DNA of 64,000 nucleotides from Mycetohabitans endofungorum (GTDB lineage: Bacteria > Pseudomonadota > Gammaproteobacteria > Burkholderiales > Burkholderiaceae): assembly GCF_037477895.1 (NCBI RefSeq), contig NZ_CP132745.1, forward strand, positions 434,001 through 498,000, in the 5' to 3' direction. The notes under the pieces are model-generated. The model was not told the DNA's origin. It searched no databases and saw nothing but the letters and a program-made list of their open reading frames with translations. Of this stretch, positions 47,129-57,300 are shown one piece after another (the first letter of the stretch is position 1; every line of letters begins with the position of its first letter). The translations under genes were made by a program, and so were the position numbers.

Positions 47129-48649
47129 ATGAATCACGCTGAAATGCAGTTCCTAACCACGGAATTCCCGTACAAGAAGCAATACGCCAACTTCATCGGC
47201 GGTGAATGGGTGGCGCCAGTCGGCGGCGAGTACTTCGACAACATTTCGCCGGTGACCGGCGAGCCGTTCACCGCGGTGCCCCGCTCGCGCGAGGCCGATA
47301 TCGAACTCGCGCTGGACGCCGCGCATCGTGCCAAGACCGCATGGGGCAACACTTCGCCGACCGAGCGAGCGAACATCCTGAACCGCATCGCTGATCGCCT
47401 GGAAGCCAACCTGACGCGCATAGCCGTCGCTGAGACGATCGACAACGGCAAGCCGCTGCGTGAAACGATGGCTGCCGACATCCCGCTGGCGATCGATCAC
47501 TTTCGCTACTTCGCCGGCTGTCTGCGCGCACAGGAAGGCTCGGTGTGCGAAATTGACCACGATACCGTCGCGTATCATTTTCATGAGCCCCTGGGCGTGG
47601 TCGGCCAGATCATTCCATGGAATTTCCCGATCCTGATGGCCGTGTGGAAGGTCGCGCCGGCACTGGCCGCCGGCAATTGTGTCGTGCTCAAGCCGGCGGA
47701 GCAAACACCCGCGTCCATCCTGGTCGTGATGGAGCTGATCCGAGACCTGCTGCCGCCGGGCGTGCTGAACATTGTCAACGGTTTCGGTCTCGAAGCAGGC
47801 AAGCCCCTGGCGTCGAATAAACGAATCGCCAAGATCGCATTCACCGGCGAGACCACCACCGGCCGGCTAATCATGCAGTATGCGAGCCAGAACATCATCC
47901 CGGTGACGCTGGAACTGGGCGGCAAAAGTCCGAACATCTTCTTTGCCGACGTGATGGATCACGACGACAGCTACTTCGACAAGGCGCTCGAAGGCTTCAC
48001 CATGTTTGCGCTCAACCAGGGCGAGGTCTGCACTTGCCCGTCGCGCGTGCTAATCGACGAGAAGATTTATGACCGGTTTATTGAACGCGCGCTCAAGCGC
48101 GTCGCTGCGATCACGCAGGGGCATCCGCTGGATCCGAAAACGATGGTCGGTGCGCAGGCCTCGCGCGAGCAACTCGAGAAAATCCTATCCTACATCGACC
48201 TGGGCAAGCAGGAAGGCGCGCAATGTCTGATTGGCGGCGAGCGCAATGCCCAAACCGGCGAACTTGCCAACGGCTACTACGTGAAGCCGACCGTGTTCCG
48301 CGGCCACAATAAGATGCGCATCTTCCAGGAGGAGATCTTCGGGCCGGTCGTCTCCGTCACGACGTTCAAGACCGAAGACGAGGCACTGGACATCGCCAAC
48401 GATACTTTGTACGGACTGGGCGCCGGCGTTTGGACTCGCGATGGCACACGCGCGTACCGCTTCGGCCGCCAGATCCAGGCCGGACGCGTCTGGACCAATT
48501 GCTATCATGCGTACCCCGCACACGCGGCGTTCGGCGGGTACAAGCAATCAGGCATCGGCCGCGAAACGCATAAGATGATGCTTGATCACTATCAGCAGAC
48601 AAAAAACCTGCTCGTCAGCTATAGCGACAAGCCGCTGGGCTTGTTCTGA
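47129..48649 (+). CDS. NAD-dependent aldehyde dehydrogenase (ExaC/AldB-like)
   Basis: An aldehyde dehydrogenase of about 506 residues. Motifs: [22 protein letters not shown], the cofactor region [28 protein letters not shown], the Glu base in LELGGKSP, and the catalytic Cys in [11 protein letters not shown]. The last, plus a C-terminus in SDKPLGLF, is typical of the acetaldehyde dehydrogenases (ExaC/AldB) used in alcohol oxidation. The start at 47129 follows GAGGAG; the frame is open upstream but crosses the stem-loop. DUF779 follows after 2 bp. Confidence 0.93.
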   Translation: MNHAEMQFLTTEFPYKKQYANFIGGEWVAPVGGEYFDNISPVTGEPFTAVPRSREADIELALDAAHRAKTAWGNTSPTERANILNRIADRLEANLTRIAVAETIDNGKPLRETMAADIPLAIDHFRYFAGCLRAQEGSVCEIDHDTVAYHFHEPLGVVGQIIPWNFPILMAVWKVAPALAAGNCVVLKPAEQTPASILVVMELIRDLLPPGVLNIVNGFGLEAGKPLASNKRIAKIAFTGETTTGRLIMQYASQNIIPVTLELGGKSPNIFFADVMDHDDSYFDKALEGFTMFALNQGEVCTCPSRVLIDEKIYDRFIERALKRVAAITQGHPLDPKTMVGAQASREQLEKILSYIDLGKQEGAQCLIGGERNAQTGELANGYYVKPTVFRGHNKMRIFQEEIFGPVVSVTTFKTEDEALDIANDTLYGLGAGVWTRDGTRAYRFGRQIQAGRVWTNCYHAYPAHAAFGGYKQSGIGRETHKMMLDHYQQTKNLLVSYSDKPLGLF

Positions 48650-48651
48650 CG

Positions 48652-49062
48652 ATGACATCCGATTCTCGCTGCGAGCCAGTGCCGCGCGTCGTCGCGACGC
48701 CGGCGGCACTCGCAGTGATTGAGTCGCTGCGCCAGGAGCACGGCGCGCTGATCTTCCATCAGTCCGGGGGCTGCTGCGACGGCAGCGCGCCCATGTGCTT
48801 TCCTGCCGGCGAGTTCCTGATCGGCGACTCGGACGTGCGGCTCGGCGAGATCGGCGGCGCGCCGTTCTACATGAGCGCCGCACAGTTCGAGTATTGGCAG
48901 CATACGCAGCTCACGATCGACGTAGTGCCGGGCAACGGCGGCATGTTCTCCGTCGAAAGACCGACCGGCCTGCGCTTTCTGACGCGCTCCAGGCTCTATA
49001 CTAACGAGGAGAACGCGTGGTTGGAACGGCATCCGGTCCAGCGCGCGCCATGTACCTGGTAG
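48652..49062 (+). CDS. DUF779 protein linked to aldehyde dehydrogenase
   Basis: A protein of 136 residues of the DUF779 family: ALIFHQSGGCCDGSAPMCFPAGEF, LGEIGGAPFYMSAAQFEYWQHTQLTIDVVPG and GMFSVERPTGLRFLTRSRLY. The adjacent Cys residues in QSGGCCDGSAPMC suggest a metal or thiol role. It almost always follows an ExaC/AldB-type aldehyde dehydrogenase, as here, so it probably assists that enzyme. Its start is 2 bp after the upstream stop, so it is cotranscribed. Confidence 0.9.
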   Translation: MTSDSRCEPVPRVVATPAALAVIESLRQEHGALIFHQSGGCCDGSAPMCFPAGEFLIGDSDVRLGEIGGAPFYMSAAQFEYWQHTQLTIDVVPGNGGMFSVERPTGLRFLTRSRLYTNEENAWLERHPVQRAPCTW

Positions 49063-49104
49063 CGGCGGCAAACCGCGGTCCGACGTGCCGTCATCCCGAG
49101 ATGG

Positions 49105-49125
49105 AAAAACGGCCCCGCAGGGCCG
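49105..49125 (-). terminator. Intrinsic-terminator-like hairpin
   Basis: CGGCCC (49110-49115) pairs with GGGCCG (49120-49125), flanked by AAAAA on the left. Read on the minus strand this is a GC hairpin followed by TTTTT. On the plus strand it lies 48 bp after the DUF779 stop but lacks T's. The rest of 49126-49459 shows no gene. Confidence 0.5.
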
Positions 49126-49459
49126 CCCTCGAAACGACTGACGGATGATCCGTCCTCTGCTGCGCCCGGCCGGGTACCCGACCCGGGTCACGCGCGCCGC
49201 AGCACGCCTGCCGTCACCGCGGTCGCATTTATTAGGCGAGCAGGCACGATTCCCGCAACAACCATTTTTGCCGCAGGCCATTCGACGCACTCGGGCACGC
49301 GGCACATTCAGATCGTTGCTGGCAAGGCAACGCACCGATCGTTCCATCGCTGCGCCAGTAAGCGTGTAGCATGGAAGTATGGGGTGGCGTGGACACACGC
49401 GGGTCGCATGCGTGACAGCGACCGAAAACGGCAGTATTTAGATGGAGGCTTGTAGCAGG

Positions 49460-49660
49460 ATGGACATCCTCGAACTGGCAAAGCAATCCGGCTTTTTCGT
49501 GACGCTAGACGGTAAGATTGGGCGTGAGCAATATCAAAGCGTGCACGGCTCGGTCACCGCCCTACAACGCTTCGCGGAAGCGGTGCGCACTGAAGCGGAT
49601 CATGAGCGGCACGGAAAATGCGCGGCGACGCCCCAACGGGGGACACGCCAAACCGGGTGA
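49460..49660 (+). CDS. Small phage-type hypothetical protein
   Basis: A protein of about 66 residues beginning MDILELAKQSGFFVTLDGKIGREQYQSVHGSVTALQRFAEAV. It resembles a small conserved protein common in Burkholderia phages and genomes. Function is unknown. An upstream GGAGG lies about 12 nt away, which is long; the in-frame ATG at 49442 is an alternative. The last 20 residues look unrelated and may reflect a 3' change. No other phage gene is near. Confidence 0.5.
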   Translation: MDILELAKQSGFFVTLDGKIGREQYQSVHGSVTALQRFAEAVRTEADHERHGKCAATPQRGTRQTG

Positions 49661-49780
49661 CACGGCGCGCGACAGCCCGAGCGCGGGCACGGAACATGGA
49701 GACCGGCACGCACAGATGTCTCGGGGCGGGCGGCCTGGCCTACCGCGCAACACGTGTGCGTCGGGTCATCAAGCACGGCG

Positions 49781-49800
49781 GCGCCGGCGGGCACCGGCGC
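49781..49800 (-). terminator. GC hairpin downstream of glpF
   Basis: GCGCCGG (49781-49787) pairs with CCGGCGC (49794-49800) with a 6-nt loop, about 75 bp after the glpF stop. No T-run. A plausible end of the glpKF transcript. Confidence 0.4.
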
Positions 49801-49875
49801 AGGGTTCCCTTTATCTTTATATTGATAGCGCGCTGGCACTCCAGCGTGCTCAGCCGCGCGAAAGGCGGCTCCCCT

Positions 49876-50586
49876 CTATCCCTGTTGCACAGAAACCACT
49901 GCCGCCAGTACCCCGCCGATCAACGAGCCAGCGACCGGCACCCACGCGTAGCCCCAGTCGCTATCGCGTTTGCCCGGTATGGGCAGCAGTGCATGCATAA
50001 TCCGCGGACTCAGGTCCCGCGCCGGGTTCATCGCATAGCCGGTTGTGCCGCCAAGCGACACACCGATGCCCAGCACCACCAATGCGACCGGCAGCGCATT
50101 GATCGCGCCCAGGCCCACAGACGGCGCGGCCATGTGCAGCACCGCGTACACGAGCACGAAGGTGGCGACGATCTCTGAGGTGAGGTTGCCCAGCGTATTG
50201 CGAATCGCCGGGCCCGTGCAGAACACCGCGAGCTTTGTGTCCGGGCCATCCGTCGACTCGAAGTGCTTACGATAGACGAGCCAGACTACGAACGCACCGA
50301 ACATGCCGCCGAGCATCTGCGCAGCTGCATAGGCCGGCACCTTGGCCCACACGAACTTGCCAGCGACGGCGAGCGCCACAGACACGGCCGGGTTCAAGTG
50401 CGCGCCGCTATAGGCAGCCGAGCAGAGGACACCCACGAATACAGCCATTGCCCAGCCTATCGTGATCACGATCAGCCCGCTATTGTGACCCTTCGTGCGC
50501 CCCAGAATCACATTGGCGACGACGCCGTCGCCGAGCAATACCAACAGGGCGGTCCCGATGAATTCCGCGATCAACGCATTGGTCAT
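49876..50586 (-). CDS. glpF: Glycerol facilitator, aquaglyceroporin
   Basis: An MIP-family channel of about 236 residues that lets glycerol enter by diffusion. Both pore motifs are present (AHLNPAVS and GYAMNPARD), with six hydrophobic helices starting at NALIAEFIGTALLVLLGDG. The Asp after the second NPA-R (NPARD) is typical of glycerol-conducting members. I chose the ATG at 50586 because GGAG lies 6 nt upstream; the frame opens at a TTG directly after the glpK stop. It is cotranscribed with glpK. Confidence 0.95.
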   Translation of the reverse strand: MTNALIAEFIGTALLVLLGDGVVANVILGRTKGHNSGLIVITIGWAMAVFVGVLCSAAYSGAHLNPAVSVALAVAGKFVWAKVPAYAAAQMLGGMFGAFVVWLVYRKHFESTDGPDTKLAVFCTGPAIRNTLGNLTSEIVATFVLVYAVLHMAAPSVGLGAINALPVALVVLGIGVSLGGTTGYAMNPARDLSPRIMHALLPIPGKRDSDWGYAWVPVAGSLIGGVLAAVVSVQQG

Positions 50587-50607
50587 GATCATCTCCGTTG
50601 TCGTCAA

Positions 50608-52104
50608 TCAGGCCGCCGCCCACAGCATCGCGGCGGACACCGCGCGCTGCCAGCCGGCCCTGTGCCGCGCCATCTCCTCCGAATCCAGCGCCGGCGTGAA
50701 GCGCCGGTCCAGCTGCCACTGGTCGCGGACCTCATCGAGGCCGTCCCAGTATCCGGTCGCCAACCCCGCCAGGTAGGCAGCGCCGAGCGCGGTGGTCTCC
50801 GTCACGCGCGGGCGCACCACGTCCACGCCGAGGAGGTCCGCCTGGAATTGAATCAACAAATTGTTCTCGACCGCACCCCCATCGACGCGCAGCTCGGTGA
50901 TCGGCTGGCCTGCATCGGCCTCCATTGCCTTGAGCACGTCAAACGATTGATGAGCAATGCTGTCCAGCGCGGCGCGGGCAATGTGCGCGGCCGTAGTACC
51001 CCGCGTGGCACCGAACAATGTGCCGCGTGCGTGCGGATTCCAATGCGGCGCGCCCAGGCCCGCGAAGGCTGGCACCAGGAACACGCCATCGCTGTGCGGC
51101 ACGGAGGCGGCCAGCGCCTCAATATCGGCTGCCTGCTTAATGATCCCCAACCCGTCGCGCAGCCATTGCACCACGGCGCCGCCGATGAAGATACTGCCCT
51201 CCAGCGCGTAGGTGGTCTTGCCGTCGATTTGCCAGGCAATCGTCGTCACGAGGTTGTTGCGCGACTCAATCGGCTTGTCGCCGGTGTTCATCACCAGGAA
51301 GCAGCCCGTGCCGTACGTATTCTTGACCATGCCGGGCGTGGTGCACATTTGCCCGAACAGCGCGGCATGCTGATCGCCCGCCACGCCAGCGATCGGGATC
51401 CGCGACGCAAACACAGTGGTCTTCGTAGCGTCGTACAGCCCCGAGGACGGCTTGACCTGCGGCATCATGCTGCGCGGGATGTCCAGTTCAGCTAGCAGTT
51501 CGTCGTCCCAGTCCAGCGTATGGATATTGAACAGCATCGTGCGGGACGCATTGGTCACGTCCGTCGCGTGCGTATTGTGACGCGTGAAATTCCAAATCAG
51601 CCAGCTATCAACCGTGCCAAACGCGAGTTTGCCCTGCTTAGCACGCTCGCGCGCACCAGCGACGTTGTCCAGGATCCAGCGGATCTTCGTCGCGGAGAAA
51701 TAAGCATCGATCGGCAAGCCGGTCTTCGCGCGAACCGTGCCCTCAAGTCCGCGTGCCTTAAGCTCGGCACAAAAATCGGCGGTGCGCCGGTCCTGCCAGA
51801 CGATAGCGTTATAAACCGGCAGCCCGGTATCGCGGTCCCATACAATTGTCGTCTCGCGTTGATTTGTGATGCCCAATGCGTGGATCGACCCACCGTTCAG
51901 CCCCGCGCGCACGACGGCTTCGGCGGCGACACCTGCCTGGGTCGACCAGATTTCCTGCGGATTGTGCTCAACCCAGCCGGGTTGAGGATAGATCTGGCGG
52001 AATTCCTTTTGAGCAGTCGATACGATATTGCCCCCGCGGTCGAACACGATCGCGCGCGAGCTGGTGGTGCCCTGGTCCAGCGCCAGGACGTACTTGCCTT
52101 CCAT
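50608..52104 (-). CDS. glpK: Glycerol kinase
   Basis: A FGGY-family kinase of 498 residues that phosphorylates glycerol to glycerol-3-phosphate in the cytosol. Motifs: [15 protein letters not shown] at the N-terminus, [16 protein letters not shown], the substrate region [34 protein letters not shown], and [22 protein letters not shown] with [13 protein letters not shown] at the end. The start at 52104 follows CGGAGACAGTC; the frame opens further upstream but crosses the promoter. First gene of glpK-glpF. Confidence 0.97.
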   Translation of the reverse strand: MEGKYVLALDQGTTSSRAIVFDRGGNIVSTAQKEFRQIYPQPGWVEHNPQEIWSTQAGVAAEAVVRAGLNGGSIHALGITNQRETTIVWDRDTGLPVYNAIVWQDRRTADFCAELKARGLEGTVRAKTGLPIDAYFSATKIRWILDNVAGARERAKQGKLAFGTVDSWLIWNFTRHNTHATDVTNASRTMLFNIHTLDWDDELLAELDIPRSMMPQVKPSSGLYDATKTTVFASRIPIAGVAGDQHAALFGQMCTTPGMVKNTYGTGCFLVMNTGDKPIESRNNLVTTIAWQIDGKTTYALEGSIFIGGAVVQWLRDGLGIIKQAADIEALAASVPHSDGVFLVPAFAGLGAPHWNPHARGTLFGATRGTTAAHIARAALDSIAHQSFDVLKAMEADAGQPITELRVDGGAVENNLLIQFQADLLGVDVVRPRVTETTALGAAYLAGLATGYWDGLDEVRDQWQLDRRFTPALDSEEMARHRAGWQRAVSAAMLWAAA

Positions 52105-52189
52105 GACTGTCTCCGTCGGTTTGGCCGTTGTTGAACGCTGCACCGTCTGTACAGTGCAGTGCCGCGCGAGGCGAGGCAGTCCGGCCATC

Positions 52190-52289
52190 ATGTTCTTTTT
52201 TGAACATTCAATCCCGTCATTACGCCCACTACATCGCTGCGCGAAATTTAATGTTCTAATTCGCAAATGTAAAGTCCGTTTTCGAACAT
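52190..52289 (-). promoter_or_regulatory. GlpR-like operators upstream of glpK
   Basis: Three elements with the GlpR half-site ATGTTC/GAACAT: a perfect inverted repeat ATGTTC-N6-GAACAT at 52190-52207, a half-site ATGTTC at 52251-52256 followed by a weaker arm, and TTCGAACAT at 52281-52289. GlpR, a DeoR-family repressor induced by glycerol-3-phosphate, normally controls such operons. The glpR gene is not in the window. Confidence 0.65.
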
Positions 52290-52439
52290 ATTCGGGAAAA
52301 CCCTTGGTTGACAACGCCTAATTTAGATTAAAGTGTCAATTCTATCTGGAAACACACGTGCATACCGCGCACGCGGCGTGACACGCCTCACTGGCGCACA
52401 TCCCATCGCACCGCGTCCGATATCGGGATGCGGTGCCAA

Positions 52440-53338
52440 CGTTCAGGCCGCTATCATCCGGCTGCGCTCGTGCAACGACACGCCGTGCAGTTGAACAAGC
52501 TTTTCCCGCAGCACGCGGCCGATTCCGCCGGGCCCGGCCGGTCCATATCGTCGTGTGTGCACGCGATGTCATAGGTCTCCATCTTCCCCAGCACATAGGG
52601 GCGCCAGGCGTCAAGCGCGATGCGCTCCCCCTGCTGCTCGAGCTGCGTCGCCATGCTGTGCGCGATATTGCCCCGCCCAGTGACCACCCCAGCAAGTAGT
52701 ATGGCCCGTCTGGCTGGATGCGCCGCATCTGCTGGATGTAGTCGAACGCCATCGCGTCGATGCTCGTGGCCAACAACGAAGGATCGTCGAAGCCCCGGGC
52801 CTGAATGCCATAGACCGGCTGCTCGGGCGGCAGGTGTGAAGCCAGGCTCCGGTAGTGCCAACTGAGCCCGCTGACAGGATGGATGCAAAAAATGGGGCAC
52901 GCTTAGCCGGCACCCGAATCGGCACCCGCACCGGGAAGAACTCATACGGCGCGGCCGAGGGCGCAAGCACGGCCTTGCTCAGTGCCGCGATGCTCGGCCG
53001 GCTGAATAGCTCATGCACCGGGATGGTCACGCCCAACGCAGCACGACAACGTTGCGTCATTTATAGGGCCAGCAACAAATGCCCACCGAGTGCGAAGAAA
53101 TCATCGTGACCCCGATACGCCGCACGCTGAGCAATTCAGCCCATAGGGCGGCGAGCGCAGCTTCGAAATCGCCCTGAGGCGCCTCATAGTTCTGCAGCAC
53201 GAAAGCGTCGCTGTCGGGCGCCAGCAACGCCCGCCGGTCGATTTTGCCGTTCGGCGTAAAGGCAAACGCGTCGAGCCTCAAAAATGCGCTTGGTACCATA
53301 TAGTCCAGCAACGCGCCTGCCACATGCGCGCGCAGGCA
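52440..53338 (-). pseudogene. Decayed NRPS terminus (A end, T, TE)
   Basis: Pieces in order on the minus strand: the adenylation C-terminus (AHVAGALLDYMVPSAFL, then FTPNGKIDRRALLAPDSDAF); a carrier domain reading GHDDFFALGGHLLLAL then a stop, where the phosphopantetheine Ser of GGHS is Leu; a second carrier half (ALGVTIPVHELFSRPSIAAL); and a thioesterase (GPYYLLGWSLGG) with frameshifts and about 65 residues deleted before YVLGKMETYDIACTHDDMD. It is homologous to the end of the intact NRPS at 54360. The upstream end is cut by the IS4 remnant. Confidence 0.8.
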
Positions 53339-54060
53339 CCACGCTGCGCACGACCGACAGTGCGGTCAACCGCGAGCATTTCGGCTCATCCTCGGCGCGC
53401 CAACTTATCCCGCGTGTGCCGGACCACTCCATTACCATGTTAGACAAAGGATTTCTGGCAACCCAGCTGCTGTGCAACCTGGTCTCGGGCGCAAAGAACC
53501 GGCATTTCATCATGCCGGCAAGTCCAATACGCGTTGGGAGGTGCTCAGCGGCGAGCCCGGCGATCAAATAGTGCGCATGCGCGTGGTCGACGGCGGGTAT
53601 GACTCACCTCCCTGAGTGATCGACAGCGTTTCAAAACAGCAGACCATCGTCTGCTGCTACGAACGTCGCTGGCAGATTGAGACCAGCTACCGTGAATGGA
53701 AACAGTCGATGCTGGGTAGGGAGTTGACCCTTCGCAGTCAGACCGTCGAGGGCGTCTACCAGGAGTTCTGGGGCGCTCTGATTGCCTACAACCTGATTCG
53801 TCTCGAGATGGCCAAGGCTGCGCTCCAGGCCCGGCATGCTCCCGAGGAACTGAGCTTCGTGCGCGCATTGCATACGGTCCAATACGAAATGACATGGGCG
53901 GCGGTGACGCCGCTCGTACAGCAAACTCCCAGCGCTGCTCGCTCGCCTGCGCAAACGGTTCAAGCAGCTTCCCAACGAAAAACGGCCCGGGCGCAGTTGC
54001 GCTCGGGCCGTCAAGTCCAGACCTTTCCACTACACCGTTCGATACCTGACTCGAGGACCT
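53339..54060 (+). pseudogene. IS4-family transposase remnant
   Basis: Frames carry TTLRTTDSAVNREHFGSSSA, ITMLDKGFLATQLLCNLVSGAKNRHFIMPA, then after a break YERRWQIETSYREWKQSMLG, LRSQTVEGVYQEFWGALIAYNLIRLEMAKAAL and, in another frame, LPALLARLRKRFKQLPNEKRPGR to a stop near 54060. The YREWKQ block is the IS4 Y-x2-R-x3-E-x6-K signature. Several frameshifts and a missing N-terminus mean it is inactive. It truncates the NRPS remnant. Confidence 0.8.
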
Positions 54061-54359
54061 TAACTGAACGGCATTACGCCCGCAAGCCGGTATTCTCCAA
54101 ACGCTTGCCACAAACGAGCGCTAATTGGTTCTCGTTTAGACACCCTTGACGCGCGAGGCGGAGCTGACACGGCCATGCGTCCACGAGACAAGTTGACTGA
54201 ATCAATACGTTAACTCGACGCATAGATTCGTGCTTTACTCTTGGCCAAATACGCCTGACGTTCGGCTTCACCAAGATACACATCTGTCCCGCCACACCGT
54301 TTCAGCTTCCGCGCCTTACTGCATCAGCCTTGGCAAATTGCTTAAGGGTAGCTGATTAA
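54061..54359. other. Intergenic region without a gene
   Basis: About 300 bp between the IS4 remnant and the NRPS stop codon. No gene, IS end or clear terminator was seen. Confidence 0.4.
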
Positions 54360-57300
54360 TCATATTAGCGCTTCCTCTTTATTGTCGTTTTTTTGTTCTC
54401 CCTGTAGCATATTCAGCTTCTGGCGCAAAATGCGACCAATATGTGCAGTAGGCACAGGCAACTCCATGTCGTAATGTTGGCAAGCGATATCGTGAACTTC
54501 GATATTGCCTAACACGTAAGGCTGCCATACCTCCGGCGAAATAGGTTGAGTCCAGGCATTTTGGGCCACTGCTGCCCTAAAAAACAACATGTCACCACCA
54601 TAAATACGTGGCGAAAAACGTTGAACAAGCTGAACATTATTTTGAAACACTGCACGGGTTTTTTCCCACAAATAATGGCCGGCTTCCGACAGACTGCCTA
54701 CAGCGTGACGTACAAACAGATGGTAAAAATCGTCTTCGGCGATTTCCGGTTTGTTATCCAGCTGCACATGACCCGGCGTAGCATCAAGCACCGCTAATAA
54801 CGCGACCCGCTCGCCCTGTTGTTCAAGCTGCGTTGCCATGCTATGGACAACTTTGCCGCCAAATGACCAACCTAGCAGATAGTAAGGCCCCTGCGGCTGA
54901 ATACAGCGGATTTGCTGAATATAGTCCAGAGCCATCGCCTCGATCGTGAGAGCGGGCGACGAGACACCGTCGAGTCCGCGCGCTTGTAAACCATAGACTG
55001 GTTGATCTGCCTCCAAATGGCTTACCAGGCCTCGATAGTGCCAACTTAGCCCAGTAACAGGATGGACACAGAAAAGCGCAGGTCGGGCGCCATGAGGCTG
55101 AATCGGCAGTAGTACAGCAAAGGACTCATCCTGCACGTTGTCTTGTGACGATACACGTTGCGCTAGCGCGGCAAGAGTCGGTGCTTCAAACAGGACAGGC
55201 ATCGGAATGGAGATACCCAAAGCGGCGCGACTCCGGCTAATCATCTGCACCGCGAGCAGCGAATGGCCACCCAACGCGAAGAAATTATCGTGTCGGCTCA
55301 CTTGCTCCACACCGAGCAATTCGGCCCAGATCTTGGCCAGCGTGATCTCGAGCTCGCCCTGCGGTGCCTCATACGCTTGATGCGCAAACGCGTCAGCGCT
55401 GGGTGCTGGCAGCGCGCGGCGATCCAGCTTGCCGTTCGGTGTCAGCGGCAACGCATCGAGCCGCACAAACGCACTGGGCACCATGTACTCGGGCAACGCA
55501 GCCGCCACATGCGTGCGCAACGTGCCCGCTAACGCGTCATCAGGATCGGCCACCACATACGCGACGAGCCGTTTATCTTGGCCCTCGCCTATTGCCAATA
55601 CCACCGCGTCGCGCACCAGCGTATGCTGAGCCAAGCATGTCTCGATCTCACCGAGCTCAATGCGAAAACCCCGGATCTTGACTTGATGATCGTTGCGGCC
55701 CAGGAATTCCAAGTTACCGTCCGGTAAATACCGCGCCAAATCCCCCGTCTTGTACATCCGCGCATCGGGCTCAGAGGCGAACGGATCGTGCACAAAACGC
55801 TCGGCCGTCAATTCCGGGCGATTTAAATAGCCACGTGCGACCCCGGCGCCACCGATATACAGCTCCCCCACCGTGCCCAGCGGCACCGGCTGGCCATAGC
55901 GATCGAGCAGGTAAATGCGCGTGTTCGCGATCGGCCGGCCAATTGGAATGCTTGTATCCTGTGTGACATTGCAAACCTCATACCAGCTCGCATAGGTGAC
56001 TGTTTCCGTTGGGCCATACACATGTAGCAGATGCCGCGGCTTCGCTTGCTGTAGGACGCGGAACACGCATCGCGGATCCGCATTTTCTCCTCCAAACAAC
56101 AAGTAATGCAAATCACTAAAAGCCTCAACCTTCTCTTTAACCATCTGGTTAAAGAGCGCCGTCGTCAAAAATAGTACTGTCACACCACTTTGCTTGAGCT
56201 TACGGGCCAACGTGGCAGGAGAAAGCAAAGTCTCCCGCTCGATAACCTCGATGCGTGCCCCATTCAACAGCGGTGCCCAGATCTCGAAAGTCGTCGCGTC
56301 GAATGCCATGTTCGATGCGAGTGCGAAGACGGCTCCCGGCTCAACTTTTATGTAATCTGTATTTCGCACCAACCGAACCACGCCTTGATGATGAACCATC
56401 ACCCCTTTGGGCACACCGGTCGAACCCGACGTATAGATCACATATGCCAGATGGCGGGATGTCAGATCTGGCACCACCGGGTTCGTCTCCGCTTGCGCCG
56501 GCAGCCGATTCGGGTCCAGCACCATGCGATGAGCCAAAGCCGCGTCACCCAGCGCCACCCGGCCCGCTGCATCGGCCAGCACAATGTCCGGCGCCGCATC
56601 CGTGAGAATATGCGCGAGCCGCTCGCCCGGATAACTTGGGTCAAGCGGCACATACGCGCCACCCGCCTTCAGAATCGCCAGCAGCCCCACCACCATCGCC
56701 GGGCTACGCTGCACGCAGATCGCCACGCGCGCATCGGGCTGCACACCCAGTTCGATCAACTGATGCGCGAGACGATTCGCCCGGGCATTGAGCTCGGCGT
56801 AACTGAGCGTCTGGTTTTCATACACCAGTGCTGTGGCTTCAGGCATGCGCTCCACTTGCGCTTCAAACACCAGCGCTGTCGCCTCGGGCGTGCGCTCCAC
56901 TTGTGCCTCAAACAGCTGGTGAATACATTGGTGCGCCGGATAGTCCCGCTGCGTCGCGTTCCACGTCTGCAGCAGCAACGTGCGCTCGGCCGGCGACAGC
57001 AATTCGACGCGCGTCACCGGATACGCTGCATCAGCGGCCATCGCCTGCAACATCGTCTGCAGATAGCCGACGTGCCGCTCGATCGTCGCGCGATCGAACA
57101 GCGCCGTCGCATAGCCTAGCGCACCGACCATCTCCTCGCCAGACTCATACAAGTGCAGGTCCAGATCAAACTTGACCACGTCGTAAGCCCACTTTGCTGG
57201 CGTGACCTCTAACGCCGGCAAATCCCACACGGCACGCTCGTTGCTCTGCCACACGAACATCACTTGGAACAGCGGCGTATGATCGAGCCGCCTCGGCGGC

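Noticed and set aside
52342..53060. Separate small minus-strand genes
   Set aside because: They are out-of-frame pieces of one decayed NRPS terminus.
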